Shown here piece by piece: positions 30,918 through 38,271 of a DNA stretch of 56,741 bases. This DNA is from Phycisphaerales bacterium (lineage in GTDB: Bacteria > Planctomycetota > Phycisphaerae > Phycisphaerales > SM1A02): assembly GCA_009692015.1 (NCBI GenBank), contig SIAB01000002.1:1-56741 (forward strand), written 5' to 3'. The position numbers and the translations under genes were made by a program. The notes under the pieces were generated by a model. It was given only the letters and a program-made list of their open reading frames with translations, was not told where the DNA came from and searched no databases. How positions within the stretch are numbered: the first letter of the stretch is position 1; each line of letters opens with the position of its first letter.

Positions 30918-31580
30918 ATGCCACTCGACCGCGACCAACTCGCCAAACGGGCTGCACAAGAATTGCGCGATGGTTTTTATGTCAACCTTGGCATCGGCAT
31001 CCCAACACTCGTGGCAAACTACGTGCCCGATGGCATGACCGTCTGGTTGCAATCCGAAAATGGATTGCTCGGAATGGGTGCATTCCCGACCGAAGAGGCG
31101 GTCGATGCCGACCTCATCAATGCCGGGAAGCAGACGGTCACGGGTGTGCCCGGGCACTCATTCTTTTCGAGCGCCGACAGTTTCGGCATGATTCGCGGCG
31201 GTCACATCGACCTGGCAATTCTGGGGGCGATGGAAGTTTCGCAAGAGGGCGACCTCGCCAATTGGATGATTCCCGGAAAGCTCATCAAGGGAATGGGTGG
31301 AGCGATGGACTTGGTCGCCGGAGTCAAACGCCGCGTGATCGTCATGGAGCATTCCAACAAGAAGGGTGCGTCCAAGGTGATTCCAGAGTGCACCCTGCCA
31401 CTGACCGGCAAGCGATGCGTCGATATGCTCATCACCGATCTCTGTGTCATGCAAATGGATACCCAGACCCGACATTTCGTGCTGACCGAAATCGCGCCGG
31501 GCATTTCAGTCGATGAGATCCGCGCCCGAACGACCGCCGCGTTTGCGGTGGCACCAGTCGTGACTGTGATCGAGACCTGA
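30918..31580 (+). CDS. scoB: 3-oxoacid CoA-transferase, subunit B
   Basis: A 220-residue beta subunit of succinyl-CoA:3-oxoacid (or acetoacetate) CoA-transferase. The active-site glutamate is in SENGLLGMG (about residue 46). Also present are [59 protein letters not shown] and a C-terminal [12 protein letters not shown]. The alpha subunit, usually just upstream, is absent here and replaced by the ALDH7 gene, so the partner must be encoded elsewhere or be a different subunit. ATG at 30918 is one base after the ALDH stop. The DUF1080 gene starts two bases after its stop, so all are probably one operon. Confidence 0.92.
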   Translation: MPLDRDQLAKRAAQELRDGFYVNLGIGIPTLVANYVPDGMTVWLQSENGLLGMGAFPTEEAVDADLINAGKQTVTGVPGHSFFSSADSFGMIRGGHIDLAILGAMEVSQEGDLANWMIPGKLIKGMGGAMDLVAGVKRRVIVMEHSNKKGASKVIPECTLPLTGKRCVDMLITDLCVMQMDTQTRHFVLTEIAPGISVDEIRARTTAAFAVAPVVTVIET

Positions 31581-31581
31581 G

Positions 31582-32916
31582 ATGATCGCAGTCGCAGCCA
31601 TCTGCATCGCGCTGGCATCCGCTCAATCGATCGACCTCTTCAACGGCAAAGATCTTTCTGGATGGGTGAATGTCAATTGCGAGGCGAGCACCTGGACCGT
31701 GCATCCCGGCGACCCAAGCGATCCCACGCCATTCATCCTCTGCTCGGGCGTGCCCACCGGAGTTCTGCGCACGGCGCAGATGTACGAGAACTTCACCCTC
31801 GACCTCGATTGGATGCACCAAGAAGAGCCTGGAAATGCGGGGCTTTTCATCTGGAGCGATGGGCTGCCAGCCAAGGGGGTTCCCTTCACTCGATCGGTGG
31901 AAGTTCAAATCATGCTCACCCCCGATGTCAGCAATGAGCAGGGACAACTGCTCTACACCGGTCAAGGAGACATCTTTCCGATTCATGGTGCGGTGATGAC
32001 CCCGGCGCGGCCCCATCCCGCGGGCTGGAGTCGCTGCCTGCCCTCGGCGCGAATGACCAAGGGCAAGGGTCAGTGGAATCATTACCGGGTCACTGCGAAC
32101 CAGGGCAGCATCACCCTGGCGGTGAATGGAACCGAAGTCTCAAGTGGCACAAACATTACTCCGCGCAAGGGATTCATCTGTCTCGAGAGTGAAGGAACGC
32201 CGATTCGTTTTCGAAACATCCGCCTGACCCCACTGCCCGACTCGAAACCCTCCATCGCGGCGGGTCAGTGCGCCAGGGCAGATGAGGGATTCACATCACT
32301 GCTGACGGCCGGACTCCCCCAGTGGCAGGATTCGCCTGAGAATCAAGGCCACTGGACGCTCGAGGAGGGCGTCCTGTCGTACGACGGAAAGGGAGGCGAT
32401 CTGTGGAGCAAGGCATCCTTTGCGAACTTCGAACTCATCGCGGATTGGAAGTGGGTTGGGGAGTCCCAAGGCAAGTTCACCCGACCCCAACTCGGGCCCG
32501 ACGGCCGCGATGCGAAGGATGCGAGTGGCGCAACCATCACCGCCGAAATCGACGAGTGGGACAGCGGGATTTTTCTGCGCGGCAACTCGAAGAGTCAGAT
32601 CAACATCTGGAACTGGCCCGTCGGAAGTGGCGAAGTCTGGGGATACCGCACCGACGAGTCGATGACTGCCGAGGTTCGCGCCGCATGCACGCCACGCGTT
32701 CGCGCCGACGCGCCAATCGGATCGTGGAATCGATTTCGAATTGAAATGGATGGCGAAACACTGGCGGTTGAACTCAACAATCAATCGGTGATCGGGCGCG
32801 CCCTGCTTCCCGGAGTTCCCGCGTCAGGCACGCTCGCGCTGCAGACCCACGGCTCTGCGATCGCCTTCACAAACATTTTCATCCGACCGATCGAAGTAAA
32901 CAGACCGAACAAATAG
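31582..32916 (+). CDS. Secreted two-domain DUF1080 (3-keto-disaccharide hydrolase-type) protein
   Basis: A 444-residue protein with a short signal peptide (IAVAAICIALASA) and two concanavalin-like DUF1080 domains, about residues 16-215 and 240-440. The first starts IDLFNGKDLSGWVN and has EPGNAGLFIWSDG and SVEVQIM; the second has the matching TLEEGVLSYDGKGGDLWS, WDSGIFLRGNSKSQINIWNW and GSWNRFRIEMDGETLAVELN. Single-domain relatives act on 3-keto-glycosides and are abundant in planctomycetes. The tandem arrangement suggests duplication. Whether both are active is unknown. Its stop is inside a palindrome shared with fliA. Confidence 0.9.
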   Translation: MIAVAAICIALASAQSIDLFNGKDLSGWVNVNCEASTWTVHPGDPSDPTPFILCSGVPTGVLRTAQMYENFTLDLDWMHQEEPGNAGLFIWSDGLPAKGVPFTRSVEVQIMLTPDVSNEQGQLLYTGQGDIFPIHGAVMTPARPHPAGWSRCLPSARMTKGKGQWNHYRVTANQGSITLAVNGTEVSSGTNITPRKGFICLESEGTPIRFRNIRLTPLPDSKPSIAAGQCARADEGFTSLLTAGLPQWQDSPENQGHWTLEEGVLSYDGKGGDLWSKASFANFELIADWKWVGESQGKFTRPQLGPDGRDAKDASGATITAEIDEWDSGIFLRGNSKSQINIWNWPVGSGEVWGYRTDESMTAEVRAACTPRVRADAPIGSWNRFRIEMDGETLAVELNNQSVIGRALLPGVPASGTLALQTHGSAIAFTNIFIRPIEVNRPNK

Positions 32917-32938
32917 GCGCCGCCCTGCTGCGCCTATT
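32912..32938. terminator. Bidirectional hairpin between convergent genes, containing both stop codons
   Basis: AATAGGCGC (32912-32920), a nine-base loop and GCGCCTATT (32930-32938) form a perfect 9-bp inverted repeat. The TAG of the DUF1080 gene (32914-32916) and the TAG of fliA (32936-32934) occupy mirror positions in the two arms. T-runs are poor on both sides, so terminator function is likely but not certain. Confidence 0.55.
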
Positions 32939-33830
32939 CTTCGATGACTTCCTTGAGCCGATGCTTCATCTGCGACTTGAGTCGCGCCAGAATCGAAGAG
33001 TGCATCTGGCTGACCCGGCTCTCTGAAAGATCGAGCGTCGCCCCGATTTCCTTCATCGTCAACTCTTCGTAGTAATAGAGAATCACAATCAATCGCTCGG
33101 ACCGCGTGAGTCCGCGGGTGAGGAGCACTTGTAAGTCTTGCCGCTGCAACGCTTGGAAGGCGTCCATGTCACTGGCATCGTTTGGCACATCGATTTCACG
33201 GGCCTCGCCCGATGAATCCGCGTCCATCCACTTCTTGTTGAGGCTGACGATGCCAACCGGGCGCGAATCGCGGTTGATTTTCTCGAACTCATCTGCGCTG
33301 ACTCCCAGTTCGGTCAAGAGTTCCGCATCCGTCGCTGGGCGACCCTTGACCATCTCAATCTGCTTGCGCACGCGATCCATCCGCGAAGTGCGGGATCGCA
33401 CGAGTCTGGGCACCCAATCGAGGTGCCGCAACTCATCGAAGATCGCGCCGCGAACCCGCTGCGGGCAGTAGGTCTCAAACTTGATCCCGCGCGAGGGATC
33501 GTAGGAATCGATGGCATCCATCAATCCAAAGACTCCCGCCGAAATGAGGTCATCGACATCCACTTCGGATGGCAATCGCGCCCGCATGCGTTCCGCGGTG
33601 TAACGAACCAGCGCGTGGTACATCAACATCAAGTCATTGCGAACTTCGCTGCGCTCGTCGGCGCGACTGGAATCGTTGCGCAGCGCTCCATATCGCTTCC
33701 ACAAAACTTCCGCCGTCACTTTGACCGGCGTCACCTGTTTCGTTGAAGTTGGCGTTTTCTTCGGCAGAACAGCGCGAACTGGTCCCCGAGTCGTCCGACG
33801 CGATTCAAACTTTGATTTTACTTTCGTCAT
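32934..33830 (-). CDS. fliA: FliA/WhiG-type RNA polymerase sigma factor (sigma-28 family)
   Basis: A 298-residue sigma factor. After a basic N-terminal extension of about 40 residues come region 2 (DVDDLISAGVFGLMDAIDSYDP, split here by SRGIKFETYCPQRVRGAIFDEL), region 3 (KGRPATDAELLTELGVS) and region 4 with the FliA-type helix-turn-helix EIGATLDLSESRVSQMHSSI. Such factors direct flagellar or developmental genes. No flagellar genes are in the window, so its regulon is open. The ATG at 33830 has AAGGAG upstream and an mRNA leader of about 80 bases from a strong promoter at 33920-33949. Its stop lies in the shared palindrome. Confidence 0.93.
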   Translation of the reverse strand: MTKVKSKFESRRTTRGPVRAVLPKKTPTSTKQVTPVKVTAEVLWKRYGALRNDSSRADERSEVRNDLMLMYHALVRYTAERMRARLPSEVDVDDLISAGVFGLMDAIDSYDPSRGIKFETYCPQRVRGAIFDELRHLDWVPRLVRSRTSRMDRVRKQIEMVKGRPATDAELLTELGVSADEFEKINRDSRPVGIVSLNKKWMDADSSGEAREIDVPNDASDMDAFQALQRQDLQVLLTRGLTRSERLIVILYYYEELTMKEIGATLDLSESRVSQMHSSILARLKSQMKHRLKEVIEE

Positions 33831-33889
33831 CTGGGTCTCTCCTTGACCTGTTCGAACTCATCAACCGCAACATCCATATCGCAGTGATG

Positions 33890-33912
33890 TCTTCACCGAT
33901 CCTTGGTGAAGA
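33890..33912. promoter_or_regulatory. Inverted repeat at the fliA transcription start
   Basis: TCTTCACC-gatcctt-GGTGAAGA is a perfect 8-bp inverted repeat with a 7-base loop. It begins about seven bases after the fliA -10 box, so it spans roughly +1 to +23. It could be an operator or a 5' mRNA hairpin. Confidence 0.5.
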
Positions 33913-33919
33913 TGCGGAT

Positions 33920-33949
33920 ACTATACAACACGATTTTGGAAGTTGTAAA
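33920..33949 (-). promoter_or_regulatory. fliA promoter, -35 TTTACA / 18 bp / -10 TATAGT
   Basis: On the minus strand TTTACA (33949-33944; 5 of 6 to TTGACA), an 18-base spacer and TATAGT (33925-33920; 5 of 6 to TATAAT) make the best sigma-70 promoter in the window. It predicts a leader of about 80 bases with the AAGGAG before the ATG. Confidence 0.65.
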
Positions 33950-34125
33950 ACGGGATTGCCAATTTTTGATCCGGGCGCTCGAAATGCGAGGGTCCACTTT
34001 GAACCCAAGTTGACCCGCGGCGAGGCAATCGCCACGATCGATCGTGGGCTCCGCGCACCACCACCACAAGATGATGGGCAGCGCCGTGGCGAGATAACTT
34101 GAGCGACGGATCCCAAGAAACTGCG

Positions 34126-34131
34126 TAGAAT
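34126..34131 (+). promoter_or_regulatory. -10 box (TAGAAT) of the BamD-like gene
   Basis: TAGAAT, then ten bases, then the GTG start at 34142. A TTGAGC at 34099-34104 is 21 bases upstream, which is rather far for a -35. Confidence 0.45.
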
Positions 34132-34141
34132 CTTTTCGAGA

Positions 34142-35338
34142 GTGATCAGTCACACCGATTCTCCCCGCCTCTCGGTGCTCCGAGGGACAGCATTGCTCCA
34201 GAGGTCAGCCGTCGCGCTCACCCTCGCCCTCTGCGCCGGCGCCCTTGGGCAAGAATCGCTCCAACTTTCAGCCGATGATGCGTGGGTGACCCCGGCGGAT
34301 GCCGATCCAAACAGCCCCGCGAGCCAACTCCATCAGGCGAAACTCGCACTTGCGCGCGGGGATGCGTCACGCGCGTTCAACCTGGCCACGGGATGGCTCG
34401 ACCGTTTTCCAGCCGATCCGCTGCGGGCGCATGCCCTGCTCTTGCGGGGCGATGCGATTCTGGCGCAAGGCGATGAGTACAAGGCGCTCTACGACTATGA
34501 GGAACTCGTCCGGCTCTATCCGCAGAGCGATGTGTTCGTCATTGCGTTGCAGCGGGAGTACGAGATTGCCAAGGCCTATTCGAATGGGCTGCGCAGGAAG
34601 TTCTTTGGAACCTTTCGATGGATCAACGCAGACGACGAAGCAGTCGAGTTTTTCATTCGGATCCAGGAACGATTGCCAGGAAGTGAGCTGGCGGAGAAGG
34701 CGGGAATGGAGCTCGCCGACTTCTATTTCCGCACCGCGGAGATGCGGATGGCGGCCGATGCGTACGACCTCTTTGTCCAGAACTACCCACGGTCGCCACA
34801 GGTCATAAAGGCACGATTACGGCTGATTTACTCGCTTTGTGCGGCCTACAAGGGGCCGCTCTACGACGCGCGCGGACTCTTTGAGGCGAGCGAGCGACTC
34901 AAGGAACTTCAGGCTCTCGACCCCATCACGGCGCAGAAGGTTGGAGCCGATGCCCTGCTGGTTCGGATCTATGAGTCCGAGGCATCCAAGTTGCTTTCGG
35001 AGGCGGGTTGGTACGAGTACATGAACGACCCGATTTCGGGCGAGGTTTTTGTGCGCGCGCTGGTTGCGAAGTATCCAAAGTCAATCGCCGCACTCTTGGC
35101 GCTCAAGCACATCCCACAACTCTTCGCGAAACTGCCGCCCGAAGTTCAGAAGGGCTGCCCCGATTATCCTGCGCTGCGCAAGTCCCTGCTCGGTCTTGAG
35201 TGGAGGGCGAACGACGCGACTTCGGCGGTTGTGGAACCCCCGGCTGTGAATGCGCCTCCAGTTGGTGAGCCACACAGTGACACACTTCCAGGCGTGCCGT
35301 CGCCAGCCCCGGCACTCGTGCCAGCGGGTGCACCATGA
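34142..35338 (+). CDS. BamD-like TPR protein, outer membrane assembly
   Basis: A 398-residue exported TPR protein. An N-terminal signal segment (SAVALTLALCAGALG, then QES) is followed by helical repeats: ASQLHQAKLALARGDASRAF, RAHALLLRGDAILAQGDEY, AEKAGMELADFYFRTAEMR and ALVAKYPKSIAALLAL. The pattern and the YPQS/YPRSP linkers match the BamD/YfiO family. BamD in proteobacteria is a lipoprotein of the beta-barrel assembly machine; here no clear lipobox Cys is seen (LCAGALGQ), so anchoring is uncertain. The tail is Pro/Ala-rich. The GTG start is ten bases after a -10 box. Its end overlaps the LptE-like gene (ATGA). Confidence 0.85.
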   Translation: MISHTDSPRLSVLRGTALLQRSAVALTLALCAGALGQESLQLSADDAWVTPADADPNSPASQLHQAKLALARGDASRAFNLATGWLDRFPADPLRAHALLLRGDAILAQGDEYKALYDYEELVRLYPQSDVFVIALQREYEIAKAYSNGLRRKFFGTFRWINADDEAVEFFIRIQERLPGSELAEKAGMELADFYFRTAEMRMAADAYDLFVQNYPRSPQVIKARLRLIYSLCAAYKGPLYDARGLFEASERLKELQALDPITAQKVGADALLVRIYESEASKLLSEAGWYEYMNDPISGEVFVRALVAKYPKSIAALLALKHIPQLFAKLPPEVQKGCPDYPALRKSLLGLEWRANDATSAVVEPPAVNAPPVGEPHSDTLPGVPSPAPALVPAGAP

Positions 35339-35868
35339 ACGACTCGCACCTCTCACGCGCATTCGCGCTCCTGCTCTCTTTCACGCTTCTGGGAGTGAGC
35401 GGCTGTGCATCGGATTCCTCAGATGGCTATCGAAGTGGAGCGCTTTACTCGACGAAGTACCGCAGTGTGGCGATACCAATATTCAAGAATTCCAGCCAAG
35501 ATCGAGCAATTCCCTTCCAACTCGCCGATGCGCTGGTCAAGGAAGTTGAATCAACCACCCCCTTCAAGATCACGGGCGAGGGGCGCGCCGACACCGTTCT
35601 CCGAGGCACGATCTCGCGGGTTGACCTGCAGATGCTCTCCCAGAGCGTGGCCACCGGGCTCACCGAGGAAATGGCGATCAAAGTCACGGTCGATTATGAG
35701 TGGATCGACATGCGCACGGGAAAACCCATCATTTCGAGGTCGGGGATGCAGTCGAGTGCCATCTTTGTCGCCAGCCTTCCCAACAATCAGCCGATTGATT
35801 TGGGGAGATTCGCGGTCGCGCAGCAGTTGGCGCGGGATATAGTCGCAAGTCTGCAGGGTGACTGGTAG
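35335..35868 (+). CDS. LptE-like LPS-assembly lipoprotein
   Basis: A 177-residue lipoprotein with signal SRAFALLLSFTLLG and lipobox VSGC (Cys about residue 24). The mature part follows the LptE pattern: YRSVAIPIFKNSSQDRAI, LADALVKEVESTTPFKIT and RADTVLRGTISRVD, then a strand-rich end. LptE plugs the LptD translocon that inserts lipopolysaccharide in the outer membrane. It is coupled to the BamD-like gene, so the pair is an outer-membrane assembly unit and argues for a true outer membrane in this organism. lptD is not in the window. Confidence 0.85.
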   Translation: MNDSHLSRAFALLLSFTLLGVSGCASDSSDGYRSGALYSTKYRSVAIPIFKNSSQDRAIPFQLADALVKEVESTTPFKITGEGRADTVLRGTISRVDLQMLSQSVATGLTEEMAIKVTVDYEWIDMRTGKPIISRSGMQSSAIFVASLPNNQPIDLGRFAVAQQLARDIVASLQGDW

Positions 35869-35891
35869 TTGAAACTTGACGAGGAGATTCG

Positions 35892-37994
35892 ATGGTTTTT
35901 TGGAATGACGAGGCAACGATTGGTTCGCAAGTGATGGCAAGCGAGGGTGGTGGTCCGCCGACTGATCGCAACTCGGGCGGCAAGCCCACTGGCGATGGAC
36001 CGCCGAGCGATCCCTCTCGCGCCACGCCGCCAAAGATGCGCCGACAGTTCATGACCTGGATTCTGCTCTTGGCTTTGATCGCTGTGATCTGGACGGTGCT
36101 GACGAGCACTTCACAGCGTGGCGAGACGATCCCAACACCGCAGGAGTTTTTCGTCCTCGCCAAGGAGGGATACTTCGAGCCTGCCTCGGTCGTCATTAGC
36201 GATGACAAGTTGACCGCGACGCTGTCGAAAGCGCTCCCGGGAGCAACAGAACGGTCGGGTCAAAAGGGCGGTCAAGCATGGGTGCGCATCATTCCGGGCG
36301 ATTACGACTGGATTCGCTCGCAGCTGACAGCCTCGGGCGTGAAGTGGCAGGAGCAGGTCGGCCAGAGCGTCTTCGTGCAGTTGCTCTTGACCCTGGTACC
36401 AACACTTCTCATTCTCGCGGTGCTTTGGTTCTTGATCGCTCGGGGAATGCGCAATGCCTCGGGTGGCGGTCCCGGGGGAATGCTCGGTTCGTTCGGCAAG
36501 AGTCGTCACCGGGTAACCAACAAGGAGAATGTCAAGATCACATTCGCCGATGTGGCCGGCGTCGAGGAAGCCAAGGAAGAAGTTCAGGAAATCGTCGAGT
36601 TTCTGAAGAACCCCAAGCGCTTCAGCAAGTTGGGGGGACGAATCCCCCGTGGCGTTCTGCTCTCGGGGCAGCCTGGATGCGGCAAGACCCTGCTTGCCAA
36701 GGCGATCGCTGGCGAAGCGGATGTCCCCTTCTTCTCCATCTCTGGATCGGACTTCGTCGAAATGTTCGTTGGCGTGGGCGCAAGCCGGGTGCGCGATCTC
36801 TTCAAGCAGGCCAAGGACAACTCGCCTTGCATCATCTTCCTGGATGAGATCGATGCCGTCGGCCGCCGACGCGGCGGCGGTTTTTCCTCGGGCGGCCACG
36901 ACGAACGCGAGCAAACACTCAACGCCATCCTTGTTGAAATGGATGGATTCGAGGCCAATGACCAGATCATCGTGATCGCGGCGACGAATCGTCCTGATGT
37001 GCTCGATCCGGCGCTCACCCGTCCCGGTCGTTTCGATCGCCAAGTCACTGTGCCCCTGCCCGACCTGCGCGGTCGAAGACAGATTCTTGCTGTGCATGCC
37101 CGCAAGGTGAAGATGAGCCCCGATGTCGATCTCGAGCGGGTGGCCCGCGGAACGCCCATGTTTTCTGGCGCGGATCTCGCGGCGCTCATCAATGAAGCCG
37201 CGATCATTGCCACGATGGCGGAGAAGGACTTCGTCGAGCTGAGCGATCTCGAAGAGGCCCGGGACAAGGTTCGATGGGGGCGAGCCAACAAGAGTCGCAA
37301 GATCGAACAGGAAGAACGGGTGGCGACGGCCTATCACGAGGCCGGGCATGCAGTCCTGCAGGTGCTGCTGGCCGATGCAGACCCCCTGCACAAGGTCACG
37401 ATCATTCCGCGCGGTCAGGCGATGGGCGCGACATTCACCCTCCCTGAGAAGGATCGCTATGGGTATTCGCGCCGACATCTGCTGGCCACGATGCGCGTTC
37501 TCTGTGGCGGGCGCATCGCAGAGCAGCGCAAGACTTCGGACATTTCGAGCGGCGCCTCGATGGATATTCGAATGGTTACCTCGTATGCCCGCACCATGGT
37601 CTTGCAGTGGGGAATGTCCGATCGACTCGGATTTGTGAATTACGCATCGGCAGATGACCGCGAATCGTTCATCCCCGACAAGGACTACTCACCCGAAACA
37701 GCGCGGGTGATCGACGAAGAAGTTCGCCAACTCATCGATGCGGCCTACGCAGAAGCGACCCAGATGATCAACGACAACTGGACGAAGATTGCCGCAGTGG
37801 CTGAATCGCTGCTCAGCGTTGAAACGCTCTCGAAAGATGAAGTGGATCGCATCATGCGCGGCGAGGTGATCGACCGACCATCCGTTTCTGAACTCTTGCA
37901 GCGCGAGATTCCAAAGCCTGCGATCCCAGCAGTTCCACCGCAGTCCGGCGCACAAGAAGATCTTCCGCCCGACGCGCTAGCGAACCCGGCGTAG
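35892..37994 (+). CDS. ftsH: ATP-dependent zinc metalloprotease FtsH
   Basis: A 700-residue membrane AAA protease. A disordered N-terminus of about 45 residues precedes TM1 ([18 protein letters not shown]), a periplasmic loop and TM2 ([19 protein letters not shown]). The AAA module has Walker A GQPGCGKT (the usual form is GPPGTGKT), Walker [12 protein letters not shown], the [13 protein letters not shown] pore region and [22 protein letters not shown]. The peptidase has HEAGH and the third zinc ligand Asp in [12 protein letters not shown]. It degrades misassembled membrane proteins and short-lived cytoplasmic regulators. GAGGAG lies 6 bases before the ATG; 23 bases separate it from the LptE-like gene. 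Confidence 0.98.
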   Translation: MVFWNDEATIGSQVMASEGGGPPTDRNSGGKPTGDGPPSDPSRATPPKMRRQFMTWILLLALIAVIWTVLTSTSQRGETIPTPQEFFVLAKEGYFEPASVVISDDKLTATLSKALPGATERSGQKGGQAWVRIIPGDYDWIRSQLTASGVKWQEQVGQSVFVQLLLTLVPTLLILAVLWFLIARGMRNASGGGPGGMLGSFGKSRHRVTNKENVKITFADVAGVEEAKEEVQEIVEFLKNPKRFSKLGGRIPRGVLLSGQPGCGKTLLAKAIAGEADVPFFSISGSDFVEMFVGVGASRVRDLFKQAKDNSPCIIFLDEIDAVGRRRGGGFSSGGHDEREQTLNAILVEMDGFEANDQIIVIAATNRPDVLDPALTRPGRFDRQVTVPLPDLRGRRQILAVHARKVKMSPDVDLERVARGTPMFSGADLAALINEAAIIATMAEKDFVELSDLEEARDKVRWGRANKSRKIEQEERVATAYHEAGHAVLQVLLADADPLHKVTIIPRGQAMGATFTLPEKDRYGYSRRHLLATMRVLCGGRIAEQRKTSDISSGASMDIRMVTSYARTMVLQWGMSDRLGFVNYASADDRESFIPDKDYSPETARVIDEEVRQLIDAAYAEATQMINDNWTKIAAVAESLLSVETLSKDEVDRIMRGEVIDRPSVSELLQREIPKPAIPAVPPQSGAQEDLPPDALANPA

Positions 37995-38022
37995 CGGGAC
38001 GGTGAAAAACTCTGCAGAACAC

Positions 38023-38139
38023 CGGATCGGACTTGTGGGTTCCGGCTGGCTTCCGAGCACAACCATCGCTCCCACCAGCAGATTCTGCCCGTACCCGGGG
38101 GGTACAACACGAGAAGGACTCTTGCACAAGTCTGAGCCG
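38023..38139. other. Candidate structured RNA or hairpin element between convergent genes
   Basis: The 277-base gap between ftsH and uvrC contains a long-range inverted repeat: 38023-38037 (CGGATCGGACTTGTG) can pair with 38125-38139 (CACAAGTCTGAGCCG) at 13 of 15 positions plus one G-U on the plus strand. The 87 bases between include a GTACCC-ggg-GGGTAC hairpin (38091-38105) and GCTGG/CCAGC. It is too long for a simple terminator. No SRP, RNase P or tmRNA signature is present. Strand and function are unknown. Confidence 0.35.
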
Positions 38140-38271
38140 CTGGGCTCCAAGTTTCCCTCACTGCGGTAGAAAACGACTGTTGAACCGCACTATCTCACCG
38201 CAGCGATGGGATTTATGTCGCAAGATCGCACTTGCGCCATCGCCGCGGAACTCGCAATTCCGATGGCTCCC

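Larger units (their letters stand above)
33831..34141. other. 311-base divergent intergenic region
   Basis: The longest gene-free stretch in the window, between fliA (minus) and the BamD-like gene (plus). It holds the fliA Shine-Dalgarno sequence, an 8-bp inverted repeat at the fliA transcription start, the fliA promoter and, at the right end, the -10 box of the BamD-like gene. Between about 33951 and 34120 I see nothing recognisable; short open frames there lack starts or coding texture. Confidence 0.6.

Noticed and set aside
36111-37478. 455-codon open frame opposite ftsH
   Set aside because: Shadow of the ftsH reading frame; no domain or promoter signals and no start region.
37995-38271. 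SRP RNA, RNase P RNA or tmRNA in the ftsH-uvrC gap
   Set aside because: I looked for the conserved SRP tetraloop region, the RNase P GAAAGTCC core and a tmRNA tag/CCA end and found none on either strand; only a generic structured-element call is kept.
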